This document shows, one piece after another, positions 47,396 to 59,637 of a stretch of DNA of 64,000 bases (position 1 is the stretch's first letter; the number at the start of each line of letters is the position of its first letter). Below the pieces are notes generated by a model. It did not search any database and was not told the origin of the DNA. It worked only from the letters and a program-made list of their open reading frames with translations. A program made the translations under genes and the position numbers. This DNA comes from Didymodactylos carnosus (taxonomy: Eukaryota > Rotifera > Eurotatoria > Philodinida > Philodinidae): positions 1 through 64,000 of the forward strand of contig CAJNOQ010000055.1 in assembly GCA_905250885.1 (NCBI GenBank). The letters are read 5' to 3'.

Positions 47396-50300
47396 TTATT
47401 TTTTTTGTCGAAATGTATATTTAATATATGGAACATCTTCAACATCAACGCCTTCCAAATCTTCACATAACATATCCAATGTCAACGAATGTACATGTGG
47501 TGGTATTTCTTTTTTCGTGACAGTTGCATACAATTCTGATATTCTAGAAGAGAAAGAACCATTTAGTGTATGAAACTAATTTATTGCAGATGGTTTGCTA
47601 TGATCATCGAAAGAAAATTTAGCGAGTAAAACATTTGTAGACTTACTTTTTATTCATATCTTGAGCTTTATCTTTCTTACGCATGAAATGAGGTGAATAA
47701 ATGACACTCATTCCGGCAGATAACATTGTAATGACAATTTTGTGTTCTTTCTGAACACGAAGATAAACATACAAATGATACCCACAAGATATACAACGTC
47801 TTATTGTTTACCTTAAAATATTCAATAAGTTCTTCAACTGTCATATCTCCGTTCACTTCAAATCGATCCCATAATGAAAATTCGTTACCAAGATACTCGA
47901 AAAAAAGAAAAAATTTAATGCATATTACCGAGATTTTTTGTCAAAACAACGTCTTTTATTTAATTACTAATTATTAAATTAGAATTTGTACTTTTTACTT
48001 TTCTCCACTCGCTCGTTTAAGAATCCTATAGCTGAATCACAATGTTTATTAAAAAATTTTGTTGTTTAACAAAGACATCAAATTTTTATTGTACTTCTCT
48101 TAGAAAGAACATCCGAAATTGATAGACTCATAATTGCCTCCACTCCTGAAGTAATTGACAGAAGTTAGACTTTCTCGTGAATTTGTTACGATGAACCGTT
48201 TTGATTGGAATAAAACTCCTAAGATACCTCTAACTCAACACGCAGCTCTCAAGCTCTCAACCGCTGATAAAATGCCATACATGTGCCATACACTTACTTT
48301 ACTAATTTTTGGTGGCACTGGTTCAGAGAACCCAAAAAATGGTAATGCCATATTAACAAAACTATTTCGATATGATTCAATCTTCTTATGTTGTTGAAGA
48401 AATTTGTAGACTTCCAAACACACAAGACCAGTGACCATTGCCGTTGCTGTTGCTATAGCTGGAATAATTCTACCAGCAATTTGTTTTGTTTTACTACGAT
48501 CAGCTGGATCAATTTCATAATTTTCCGCTCTTAAATTTGATGTAGCTGTTATAAAATCAATATGAAAATTTGTATCATCGTCTTTTTCAAATTCTAATGG
48601 TTTTAATTGCACATTCGCTATATCTTCTAATTTTGGCAGTTTTTGTAACAATTGTTGTAATTCAACTGCTTCATTTTCCCCACTTCCACCACCGATCTCA
48701 TGTGCTTTCATTTGTTCGTCATTCTCATGTATCGTAACACCTTGTCTTGGTTTAAATTCAGGTATATGAATTGTTGATACATAATTTTTTACTTCTTGAC
48801 GATCTTTTAATGGGGGAATAGAATACATTTCAGCACAAAGAGTTGATGCAGCGTAAATAAAATCCATATGTAATTTATTTTCAGGATCAAATCGAATTTC
48901 ATGCGGACAACGTTTGTTACCACTCCAAAAACGTTCACCTTTTGTTGTTACTTGATTGCGAGGAAAATTAAATAGTAGTTGTACTAATGTATTATGAAAT
49001 TGTTCTTGAAATATTTGTCGTGCCCATTTAATACAATCTGGAAAAGATTTTGGACGATCAGGACCAAGTATACGTTGTACATTATTTATTTCTTCTTGTT
49101 TTTGATACGCCGTTAATTTTTTTAAACGTTCAGAAAATGCCTTTTGATCTTTTTGATACTCTTGAGCCAATCTTACTGGATTTGTAAATATACCTTCGAA
49201 ATAATCTCTTGCCCATTCAATTGTATGTTCGATTAAAAATGGAAAATTTCTTAATGTACACATTGGAACAGATGGTTCAGGTGGATCATTTGTCGACGAA
49301 TATGATTCTGTTAAATAGGGAACAACAACCTGAACGCTGGCTTTTGTTCCTAATGTACCACTATCAACCAATGGTTTACGATAGTAAACACAACGACGAT
49401 CGACATATTGTCCTAAAACAATAACAAAAATACAATTAATAAATTATAAATAAAGAAATAATTCTTAAATTTAATATTATACTTACGTGCAGAAATATTG
49501 TCTAACGCATTGACAACACCGTCTAATTGTTCAAAAAATGCATCATCGTAGACTTTTTCTGTTTCTGGATCAACACGTTCAATAAATGCTTGGATATTGA
49601 CAGTATTATTCATCTGTTTAATAGCTTCAGCTGCAACTTTAGATTTCATTTGCTGGAAAAAAAAATATTGAAAAATAATTTCTTACATAAATGGCTAAAT
49701 TTATCATACATACCCCAATATTCCATTGTCGAAACAAAAATTGTCGATTTAAATTTGATTTTTCAATACTATCCATATCTGTCACATAAATAGCACCATT
49801 TTTTCCGCATCCAATGCCCATCATAGCAAAATTTTTGAGCATTTCACAACCGATGGCTCCCGAACCAACCTAAACAGAAGTTTAAGATTTATTAGTTAAC
49901 TATTATTAATAAACTCAACATACGAAATAAACAAAATACGCATAGCTTTACAGACGTCAAGCACCAAATTCATAAATGTAAACGTATAAAACGATAGTTC
50001 AGGAAGAATCATTCTTATCTCTTACGAAAGGTAGTTACTAAAAAATGGCTTCAACACAAACACTAAGATTTCGCAAAACAGTTAAATAGATAGAAAAAGA
50101 CTGAAGGTGCTTGATCAGATGGTATTTCAAAAGGAGCAGTGGGTTAATCTAATACGGAATATACGTTACATTCTCATATCACAAATGAACCAGGCAAAAC
50201 TGCTACGAATTAGAGAAATTTTATACTTGTAATCGCAGAGATTTCTTCTTACTAGTTCATCATGATTAAAAGTACTTACAACAAAATATTTCGATGCTGC

Positions 50301-50396
50301 AAGCTTCTCTTGAAATTCTTCTCCAAATACAATTGTTTGCGAGTAGTACCGTGAATTTTTATTAACTGGTTTCATTGAGGGTACATCCGTTGGCGA

Positions 50397-50432
<36 letters not shown>

Positions 50433-53400
50433 AGAATCGCTTGACGGTGGATTAAAAATATTTTCTGGTAAGCATTCTATTGCATCAAAATACAAAAATT
50501 GCTTGATTGGTTTAAATTTGCCTGTAACAGCCTGAAAAAAATTAAGATAACAAACGACAAGTTAAAGTTAACCACACCTTTTTTTTTACATACTTTCATA
50601 ACTTCTTGAGCAGCTATTCCGCCAATCACAGCTTGTATTGGACATAAGTCACCAGTACATATCTTTGAAAATAAATGCATCACGTGTTTATTCAATTCAT
50701 CCGTGATCGGCTTATCAGGTGTTTTACAATTGATTTCTTTTGTTAATTCATAAAATTTTTCAGCATCGTTCTAAATAAATATATAAAAGTTTTTCTTTTA
50801 TGTTTTATTCATTTCTTCTGCCTACTTACATCATCCCAAGGTTTGGGTAATCCATTATATTTTACTCTGTATGCCGATAACGCTTGAAATGCGAGATGTA
50901 AATTCGCAGGCATATACATTTTAGCAAAGTCACAGATTGACATTTCTGGCTCAGATAATGATTGAGAAAATGATTTCTAAATGCAAATCAGCACATAATA
51001 TTAGATTCTCTTCTGTTATGCAAAAACTAAAAGTATAAACGTACAAACTGCATTGTTTCTGGTTTTTTCACTTCTGTCACTGTTCCACCGCCGGCATATT
51101 TTCCAAAAGCAGATGTATCTGCAATTGTGAAGGTGTAGGGACCTTTTAATAAAACAAAAAATCGTTAAGTTATCCATATTCTAAATCGTTGTTGCCAAAC
51201 ATAGCTGGACAAAAAGCTTTTAATCTACACGTGTAGGGATTAGAAATATTGCAACGAAGAAAAAACTGAATACACACTTGGTACAGTTATTTTATATTCT
51301 TGACCATTAACTTCCGTCATGCCTTTCACACCGGAAAATGTAACATATGTTCCCTCTTCGAATCCATGACGTGTGTCAGCCGATAGAAAAACAACACCTG
51401 GATTATCCTAAATAAAATTCGAAAATTCATGTAATTACCTAGTCATAAGAATCATCATTCATTTTCATACGTACATTACTAATTTCTGTTACAATTTGCA
51501 TAATTGGATTTTCACCAGTTGTATCAAATACTTGAAAGTCTTCACCAAAATCACAAAAAATTTGACTAAAAAAGAGACGATAAAAATATCAACTATGAAT
51601 TTGTATCGGATTTTAAACACTCTTATAACTTACCCGAATAATCCTTTTGTATCAGCTAGTACAAATTTAATATTATTTGCATGGCAATAATCACCAATCT
51701 TGATTTGCTCATCAAGCACTGCTTCAGTTAATACAAATACCTAGAAGAGAAAACGTCACCTTTTGAAATACTGATCACGTAGCACAAAAACTAAAAATCT
51801 TCCGTTGAACTAAGTAAAAAAATTTTTTTTTAATTATTTTGTTGTACAACTTACGTTGATCTTTTTCCTTTGGATATATTCGGCATTTAATTCTTCTGAT
51901 GAATAACTAACTTCAACATAATTATTTAATTCAGCCAATTTTTTTTGTGAAGCTTCAGCACGATTCTTTCCAATATCTGCTTCGGTAAAAAAATACTACA
52001 AAAATAGGAAACAAAATTTCTGGTAATTTCAATTGATAGTTTATAGATTGTATAAACACATACCTGAGACGATAAATCAGCATATGTAACACTATTACAA
52101 TCATGGATAACAACCGATCTAACACCGCCTAATACAATATTTTTCGCTATTTCAACTCCAAGACCTCGCATACCAGATATAAGAACATTGGAACCGGATA
52201 AAGCTTGCATTGCTTCTCGTCCCATAACATACAACATTCGACTATAAAGACCTTCATCAATGTCTCGTGGAGTTACTGGCACTTGTGTAGATGTCATTTG
52301 GTTTGTTGTTGTTGTAGTACGATTTGTCATACTATTACTGTTCTAAAATAGACGAGAAAATGAACACTAATCATAGTAGTGGATTGAGAGAACAAGAAAA
52401 TATTCAGATATGCAAGTGAAGGACGTTGAAGTAGAGCTTAGTGAAAGAATGTTTAAGTAGAAAAAACAAGTGTCTAGGTCGCTCTTCCCAGTCTATATAG
52501 TAACATTGCAAACAATGATAAAAAGATGCTAAACGCCTGTAGAGAAAAAATCTAACAATATATAAATAAAATCAGACGCTTACAACATCGATCTGACAAA
52601 CACATTGTGCTATGTTACACTTTCTGAATGTATTGATCGAGAAACAACCGTGATTTTCAACCTTATCTGTCAAACAAAAATTGCTTTTAATAAAAAAAAT
52701 TCGAACATATACCAAATTTTCTGTAGACAGGTCAAAAATAGTTAATATTTTTTTTTTCAATTCGCTTTATTGTATTTAGATACGATTCTATAGATTATTT
52801 TTTCTTCTTATTTCATCATGTTTTATAACACGTTGATGCGAACGCGGTTATTATTGTTAGTATATAGAGGATAAAAAAAAAAGAGAAAGAAAGGAAATAA
52901 AGGCAACGTGTTCTACGTCATGTTTTACTAATATAACTAAATTCTATGAGTCATCATTCAAATGATAGATCTGTTAAAATAAAATAATTTAATTAATAGA
53001 TTATAATTGTACAACATTAAAAACAAAAGAGACTTTATGGATAATTTATAATTTTTAATTAATACCTATTAAATTCTTTACATGTGTTGTTGTATGAGTG
53101 TATACGTATGATTGGGTATAAATCTGAACATTAACGATTGTGAAAAGTAGTATGTCATATGACGATTCATTTTTTCTTCTTTCTGCTTTTGCTTAAATAT
53201 TTTTCTTTTCTTTCTTAACCCTGTTATTTCAAATGTTTGAGTTTTTCTCCCTCCGTAACCTATCATCATTTTCTTCGTGTTCTTGCCGTCTGCGAGATGG
53301 AAAAAAAATAACTATAGAAGAAAAACTATAGGAAAAAGCAATTGTCACCTTCATTATACGAAGACGGGAACTTTTTTTTTTCTTCTTCTTTCTTCATGTG

Positions 53401-55093
53401 TCACCTCTTCGCTAAAAAAATGATGATGTTTGGTTAACAAAATAGAAAAAAAATTTTTTTTTTAATTTTACTTTCTACTGTTGAACAACTGTTGACCTTT
53501 ATGGCACCCTTTCTTTTTGAGCTTTTCCTATTTATCAACATTTTATCTTGATAATTCGGTAAGAAATCTGTCATCCATTAGCCTATTTTACTTTTACTAA
53601 ATTTTATGTACATTGCAATAATGAACAAAATTTTAATCTCTTATTCATAGGAGACATACTTAGATTGCAAGATAACAATTATAAAAAGGTCTAGTCGAAA
53701 CTTTTGTCTCGAATTTAATGACCTAGATGATCAGATAATACATCAATTATGTTCATCATTAAAGTCATTAGTTTTTATAATCAATATTTGTAAAAACTCT
53801 CTTTAAATTATTGTCTGAATGATGAACAATTAATTTTTATCCGACACACAAAAAATTTAACATTTTAAAAAGACAACAACTTGTAACCATTTCATATCTG
53901 ACTCAAAGAAATAATAGAAACGAGAATATTCTCGATTGAAAAGGACTTGGAAAATAAAGAATTCATCTACTATATCTGATTTATATGCTAAAAAGTTTAA
54001 AATCATTTTTTTCTTAGCAAAAATATCTTGATAATAGAATAATGCAAGTCAATATTGATTTACTTCCCTTTTTTTTAACAAGGATATAAAAGAATGGGAA
54101 AAACTCTAATTATTATTTTTGAGTTTTAGAAAAATTACAACTTAACAAATATTTCAAGCTAATGAGAAATTTAGCTATGAAATTCGGTAATAAACAAGGT
54201 AATATGTTTAAATGCTTACATAAAGAAAACAAAAGCTGATTCTTAATCTGTAAACATCGATGCAATTTGCTGTTTGAACTAAATTAAAGATCAATACTCA
54301 CGCCTATTCTTGAATTTTTAAAACAATTACACCAATAACGAACCATATTATCCGGACCTTATTTTATACCTGTTTCCTACTTTTTAAAATAATTATTACT
54401 CTCTGTCTATGAAATATTTTTCTTGGAAAATAGAATACTTTTTTTTCTGCTTTATAACGTTAAAGTTTGAAAAGAGATAATCGTTATGGCAAAAAATAAG
54501 TTGACAATTTTTAACTAAAAACAGAAAACTCTTCTCATTTCTATCAAGATGTATCATCAAAACGTATCCCATCTGATATTTAGCTTAAATCAATGATTGT
54601 AAAATATAATGTAACTTTTAATTATAATATTGCCCAGAATAGCAATGTCTTTTTCAAAAATATTTAATAAACGCAGGTTTAGTTAAAGAATGACAAGATG
54701 CAATTTATCCTAAAGATAAATTAACAGTTTGTGAAAATTTCGCAAGGTCTAGAAAGTATAAAATTGATCATGAATCGAAAATATGAAATTGAACATTAAA
54801 ACTAACAAACAGAGAAAATTTATTCAGATAATAAAAGTTATACTTACTCCATTACTAAATCCATTTTGATGAGATCCAGACTCTGTATGATCCATTGCAT
54901 CTATACCATTATTATTATTTGACATGTCGTCGCCGTTTTCAGATGATTTGAATCGTTTTGGATTAGGAAAATCAAACAAACGATGATCGTCTCCTTCCGA
55001 ACTGATTTCTTTTGTTATGGACGAAATTGTGATTGTTGTTGATGTTGTTGTTGTCGTAGTTATAGATGATTGTTGTAAATGATCAGAAGACAT
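47396..55093 (-). CDS. UBA1: Ubiquitin-activating enzyme E1
   Basis: Sixteen exons join in phase to 1,146 aa: 55093-54848, 52342-52064, 51995-51855, 51740-51634, 51565-51475, 51407-51278, 51142-51045, 50976-50830, 50770-50594, 50531-50280, 49869-49714, 49652-49487, 49412-48298, 47895-47812, 47750-47647, 47543-47396. The enzyme adenylates ubiquitin, then holds it as a thioester for E2s. The inactive adenylation half holds [17 protein letters not shown]. The active half has the nucleotide loop GSGAIG (558-563) and [14 protein letters not shown] (587-600). The catalytic Cys715 lies in [10 protein letters not shown]. The C-terminal ubiquitin-fold domain starts with LWDRFEV. Oddities: a Ser/Thr-rich N-terminal extension with PNPKRFK, a possible nuclear signal, and a 12-Thr run (506-517) before the second adenylation domain. 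Most introns are 59-135 nt. Confidence 0.97.
50396..50433. repeat. In-frame trinucleotide repeat encoding poly-Thr in UBA1
   Basis: About twelve GTT/ACA units inside UBA1 exon 10 encode 12 Thr between the conserved [10 protein letters not shown] segment and the [10 protein letters not shown] segment. This loop varies in E1 enzymes, so it is probably tolerated and length-polymorphic. Confidence 0.85.
52343..54847. other. UBA1 intron 1
   Basis: A 2.5-kb AT-rich intron after codon 82, by far the longest in the gene. No nested gene or repeat supported. May carry regulatory elements. Confidence 0.6.
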
Positions 55094-56590
55094 TTAAACG
55101 AACAGCAACATCGGCAAATTTTCCAAAAATTACTCTTTTATTTTCACCGGTTCAACTTTATCTGCAAGAAAAATAAATAAAAATTAAAATGTCTAATTGT
55201 GATTTATAATCATATCTATTCAATCGCCTATTAGTGACTGTACGATGTGAATTAAGCCAATTGACTAGAATGAATAGTCGACACTGTCTCAAACTGTATT
55301 TATAGAGAAGAGAGCACCGTACGACCTACACAATTTCTTTTTTTGTGTATCGCATACATAGCATAGTACACATGGGAGGGAAAGACACGACATCACAGAG
55401 AGATGCGAAGAGAGAGAGAGAGACAGAGAGAGTGTATCAGCATATGAGAGACAACCAATCATATAAAAGAAATTATACGATAAAGTGCATTAAAGCGTAC
55501 CGTATTACGTCTTAAACAGCGTTAAACTAGTGGTCGACATACACGAAATAATTAGTAATTTTACAAGCCCCTTATGAAATTGAGTATTTGTGACGAATGT
55601 GCGCGCTATGTATATAAGGTGCCATTAATTTAAAAACGGAGCAGAATTTTGTTTCGTCATCTTTTAGCGTGATTGGATAGAGCTGAATAAGCAAAAATGA
55701 TTTTTAATTTTTTTAAGGAACACTTTTCTAAAGGAACAAAATCTAAAATTCTGAAAAACCCTTTAGTTTTAAAAATACTTAACTTTTTTTCTTTTTCGTT
55801 CTTATAACTTTTCGAAAGTATTTGTTCACATTCAGCATCAAAAACTGAGTATGGGTATGATGCCTGATTGAGATCGAAGTCAAAGGTCTATCCAGTATGG
55901 ATGCCTTGGACTCCCCCTGTAAAAAGTTCCTAAGCAATTTTGCAAACCTAGCTAGTTTTTTATTTTGTGAAAAAATGAAGCCGACTTTTTATTTCGTTAG
56001 AACCATTAAACGAGCTTTATAAGAATATATCGCTTTTTTCTTAATTTTGTTTCATCACTGAGAAAATTCATTTTTTCTAGATCAGGAGCGAAAAACTCGG
56101 AATTTTGCCCGTAATTCTCTCCATCAAAATTCATTTTTTATACAATAAAAATATTATATTTGAAATCAGCGTCTAAAACTGAGTCGAACGATATCCATGT
56201 CGAAAATTGTTGTTGATTTTCATTGTTTGGTGAAAATCTTAGTGATTTTTTGACGTAAAAATTGAAAAAAAAAACAAAAGTGGTCGAATAGGATAAAAAA
56301 AGTATATCATTCGAATCCATTTTTAAACATCTTTTTCTTTACGTTGATATTTACAGATAAAGTGAACAAAATATATTCCCGTTTCGTGCCCGCCGTAAGA
56401 TGAAACTACATTACACTTCATTTGTTGCTTCTCCTGTTTTCTGCACTGGAGATATAGATATTCATTTTATTAAACTGTGAAAAATCTACATATCGTTATT
56501 TTTTTAACGTGTGATTAGGAATTATCATGTTTATACTTATTTATAGATTTTGATGTAATATTAACAACAAAAAAGATGATGGGTAGCTAG
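55094..56590. promoter_or_regulatory. Divergent intergenic region, UBA1 and NDUFB6-like
   Basis: The two genes are transcribed away from each other, so both promoters should lie here. An acceptor-like site on the minus strand at about 55158 (ttcttgcag) suggests a UBA1 5' UTR intron. A GA-rich microsatellite lies at about 55407-55436. No TATA or other motif can be assigned from sequence alone. Confidence 0.4.
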
Positions 56591-57936
56591 GAAGAGCAGC
56601 GGTTCCGTTATCTAAGAGAACATTGGGAAATTGGGAATGTTTCCAATACAAGAACGTCAATTTTGACATACAACCATTTAAATATGAAGGAAATAGATTA
56701 CCATTTAAAATGACTAATGAAGAACGTCTATGGCATAATCAATGGTTAGAAGGTACGTTGAGTATTTTTCTTTGTTCATCTACTACATATAAAACAAATC
56801 TGTGCTCATAGACAGTTGACAGACGAAAGAAAAACAGAATGTTTCCTAATAGAAACTGCTTTGACTTCACGTTAAAATTTCAAGTCGTATCTTTTAATTT
56901 TGTTTTGTAGATCAAGTATTACATTCAGACGAATCTCAAAATGTAATTTAATAAATTACGTTTGAATCCCATACGTTATAACTAGATGGGTTTTTGGGAT
57001 AACCTGTTTAATAAAATTCGTCCGATGATTGTAAGTTATTCCTTCCACTGTATTCCTAATTCACGTAACATCTTGTTTCATTTTCTTTTTGTCTTCATTC
57101 GATAACAGTCGTTAGAAAACTGAATATATCAAGATTGTAAGTTCGTTATCCTATCCTAGAGAATTAATTTTAATACTTTTATACGCTGTATTTACCGCTG
57201 TATTTTTGAGCTGTTATAAAAATTATTAGAATAGTTTGCGTTCAGAGGGAGAGAAAGCACCGTTCATATAATCAGCATTCTTCCTAAGACACTAGTTTTT
57301 TGTATTAGAGTGGGTATACGCCCCGTTTACGTTACAAAAATATTGATGATCCGTTACATAGATCTTTTATTTACTTATTATTACTTTTGTAGAAAACAGG
57401 TACGCGTTTGTTTCAAATATATATATACATATACTTGTGACATCATTTGTGGTACTTATTATATGTGCGCGAGTCAAAATACGATAAAATAGATAGTACC
57501 ATATTTCAAAGCACTATAGCGTAGGTGTTGTTAAATAAAACATCTACAATTCTTGTTTCACCCCTTCATTTTCATCTATATTACACTTGGAAAATTGTAC
57601 TGACAGAAACGGAATAAAATAGTCACAGTAAATTAACAATACTTCAGTTGTTTTCTGTTTGAATCATACTTTTTTTGTAACTACATTGTGAATATCCATT
57701 TTTAGCATTGGGAAATTGCAGGCGGTGCAACTTTTTACGGTTACAAAGAGGATTGACTTGTTGTAAGTGTGTTGACATGTTACGGGTTTATGTCGATTAA
57801 CAGACATCATTTCTATGTTTTTTTCTTGTTCTAGGGCACTGGTGCAGAAAAAGAGAAATATTTAACCTCACAAGATTATTATGATCGTCGGTTTCAAGCT
57901 CGTACAGCATATCGTTATTCTGAACATAAATATTAA
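56591..57936 (+). CDS. NDUFB6-like complex I subunit, structure incomplete
   Basis: Clear exons are 56591-56752, 56911-56942 and 56986-57030 (in phase, introns 158 and 43 nt), then 57706-57762 and 57835-57936 (also in phase with each other). The middle is uncertain. One candidate exon starts at 57309 (YTPRLRYKNIDDP). The first part reads KMTNEERLWHNQWLED and QVLHSDE, resembling the EERxWRxQWLKDQxL block of arthropod NDUFB6. The fourth exon gives HWEIAGGATFYGYKED, like the membrane-exit segment followed by NDW in insects. The last exon ends QDYYDRRFQARTAYRYSEHK. An in-frame TGA at 57754-57756 falls where Trp would be expected. The start codon was not found. NDUFB6 is an accessory subunit of mitochondrial NADH dehydrogenase. 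A canonical AATAAA lies at 58078. Confidence 0.42.
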
Positions 57937-58215
57937 ACTTTCCCTTCACTTGTTTTCGTCACGAGATATAAAGCGTTGTCGTTTATTATTTTTGTATACA
58001 ACAGTATTAAAACTGCATGTGAGATTTTGTATTTGCGTAGATTTGTAATTGTTAACTTGTTTGTTTGATTTTTTACAAATAAATAGATTAAACACAAATT
58101 TGTTCTATTCGCATCTAAAGTAGAGAAAATGGAACTAACAGCTCATTACTTGAAAATGCATCGTTCAGATTGAATAGCGGCGTTCTTTTAATACCTATTT
58201 TAATTTGATTTAAGT

Positions 58216-58629
58216 ATGGATTTTATACGTGATTCTATTCAACCATTATCAAATTATGAAACATATTTGATCGTTAAACAAGTACATGAAAATGAAAAAC
58301 AAATGCGTCGAAATGCCGATCGAACATTCGAACATAATAATATTGGTTTAAATACTGTTACTTATGAAACATTGAAATATCTGGAAAATACATCGTGTAT
58401 CGAACAAACAGAAGAAATAATGAAAACATTCTATAATTGTGTCAAAGACAAATATAATTTGAGAAAATTGGAAATTTTACAAATGTTAAATTTACGTCCA
58501 TCAACGCCCGTTGAATTACAATTGATTATAGAAGATTCTGAAACACGTTTAAGCGATCAACAAATCGATGAATTATTAAATATAATAGTCACACTGTTAC
58601 CTGGAAAAGAAATGATGGATACACAATGA
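58216..58629 (+). CDS. CRCP: RNA polymerase III subunit RPC9 (CRCP)
   Basis: A single-exon gene of 137 aa. It starts with LSNYETYLIVKQV (family: LSNYEVFxLL). The conserved core is NTVTYETLKYLENTSCI (human NTITYETLKYISKTPC), then LRKLEILQMLNLRPSTPVE, LQLIIEDSETRLS and a final DELLNIIVTLLP, all matching CRCP. RPC9 (Rpb4-like) pairs with RPC8 to form the stalk of Pol III in the nucleus, needed for initiation of tRNA and 5S transcription. In vertebrates the protein is also called the CGRP receptor component. Length fits (about 148 aa in human). It lies 280 bp after the NDUFB6-like gene on the same strand. Confidence 0.93.
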   Translation: MDFIRDSIQPLSNYETYLIVKQVHENEKQMRRNADRTFEHNNIGLNTVTYETLKYLENTSCIEQTEEIMKTFYNCVKDKYNLRKLEILQMLNLRPSTPVELQLIIEDSETRLSDQQIDELLNIIVTLLPGKEMMDTQ

Positions 58630-58731
58630 CAATTTACAAGTGTTGCTCATAAACTCAGAAAAATGGTGATGCTAATTTATTTAATATAACAAACAACTGG
58701 AAAAATATACCTCAGCTAGAAATTGTATAGT

Positions 58732-59011
58732 GTGGTTACAAATCATAAGATCTACTACTAAACTATAGTGATGTCCAAAGGCATGGTACATTCCTACCCA
58801 CTGAGCTATCGAGACACAGTTTAATCACATCTTTCTAGTGTATGTTTTTCAAATAGAGAGCATAGTCGATTAATGAGTATCTGGTGTAGTCTAAGTTCTC
58901 GTTCATTCTAGTTAGAATGCAGATGATCAAACATACGTTTTATTAAAAGGTCATACACTGGAAAGATGTGGTTGAAGGGTTAGATCTTGTAATTTGGTGT
59001 TTTGTAACCAC
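58732..59011 (-). repeat. tRNA-derived fold-back element
   Basis: The minus strand contains an excellent tRNA D-arm/A-box, CTCGATAGCTCAGTGGGTAGG (58793-58813 region). Around it are two nested inverted pairs: GTGGTTACAAAT...AGATCTA (58732-58755) with TAGATCTTG...GTAACCAC (58981-59011), and AATCACATCTTTCTAGTGTA (58823-58844) with the complement at 58952-58973. No complete cloverleaf can be drawn. It is built like the 13793-13896 element: a tRNA fragment plus inverted duplication. Confidence 0.5.
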
Positions 59012-59397
59012 ATTGGGCTGGATTCAACTTCCAATCCAGATATATTTTTCAATTGTGTTCTATATTAAAAATAAATATTGAAGATTTTTTAAACTTTTTT
59101 TTGCTGTTTTGACATTATCTAATGCATAGATGCTCAGTTTCATATTCTCTATTCAGATCAGATGTTTGTTTGTTTAGATGAATAATGTTTGATCTCACCA
59201 ATTTTTCTTGACAACAAGCACGTTGGTGTGTTACTATTGTACGTGTAATTTGATATTTTTCTCATAAATATTCACAGAAAAAAAAAATCAACGTAAAACA
59301 TCATTTTTCTTTAATTACTTTTTTCTCTCCTGTTTTGTTCATCATCAATTAGTCAATCCCGCTTGCAATTGTATACTGTCTGATTTAGTCGATCACT
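59012..59397. other. No gene seen
   Basis: Short AT-rich intergenic stretch upstream of the small membrane-protein ORF. Its promoter may lie here. Confidence 0.4.
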
Positions 59398-59623
59398 ATG
59401 CCATGTTTTGTCTCACTTTTTGCGTTTTAGTAATTTTAATTATTTCGCTCTTTGTTTTAGTTTTAATTGTCTCTTATCGTTATTAGGTGTGCTATTCATG
59501 TCATTTTTGCTTGAAGATAATTTATTAGTCTATTACATTTTTTTAATACCCTCAACAGTTGTTATTGCACTGACATTATACGGTTTGCGTTGGTTAGGTT
59601 TACAGTTATTTATAAATAATTAA
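59398..59623 (+). CDS. Small two-helix membrane protein, unidentified
   Basis: The C-terminal 52 codons are convincing: FNCLLSLLGVLFMSFLLEDN, a hydrophobic helix YYIFLIPSTVVIALTLYGL and the end RWLGLQLFINN. The 5' part is uncertain. One model starts at ATG 59398 and removes a 31-nt intron (59430-59460, gtaatt...tttag), which joins in phase to give about 64 aa. Such an intron would be extremely short. The alternative is an upstream start in the unspliced frame. I do not recognise the family. The stop is only 14 bp before the TMEM199 ATG, so the two may be co-transcribed. Confidence 0.5.
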
Positions 59624-59637
59624 TTAAACAAAAAACA

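Noticed and set aside
48155-48397. 80-codon plus-strand ORF
   Set aside because: Lies antisense to the 3' end of UBA1 exon 13 and the next intron. No motif.
58793-58816. tRNA gene on the minus strand
   Set aside because: Good A box but no matching an anticodon arm, B box or acceptor partner at normal distance.
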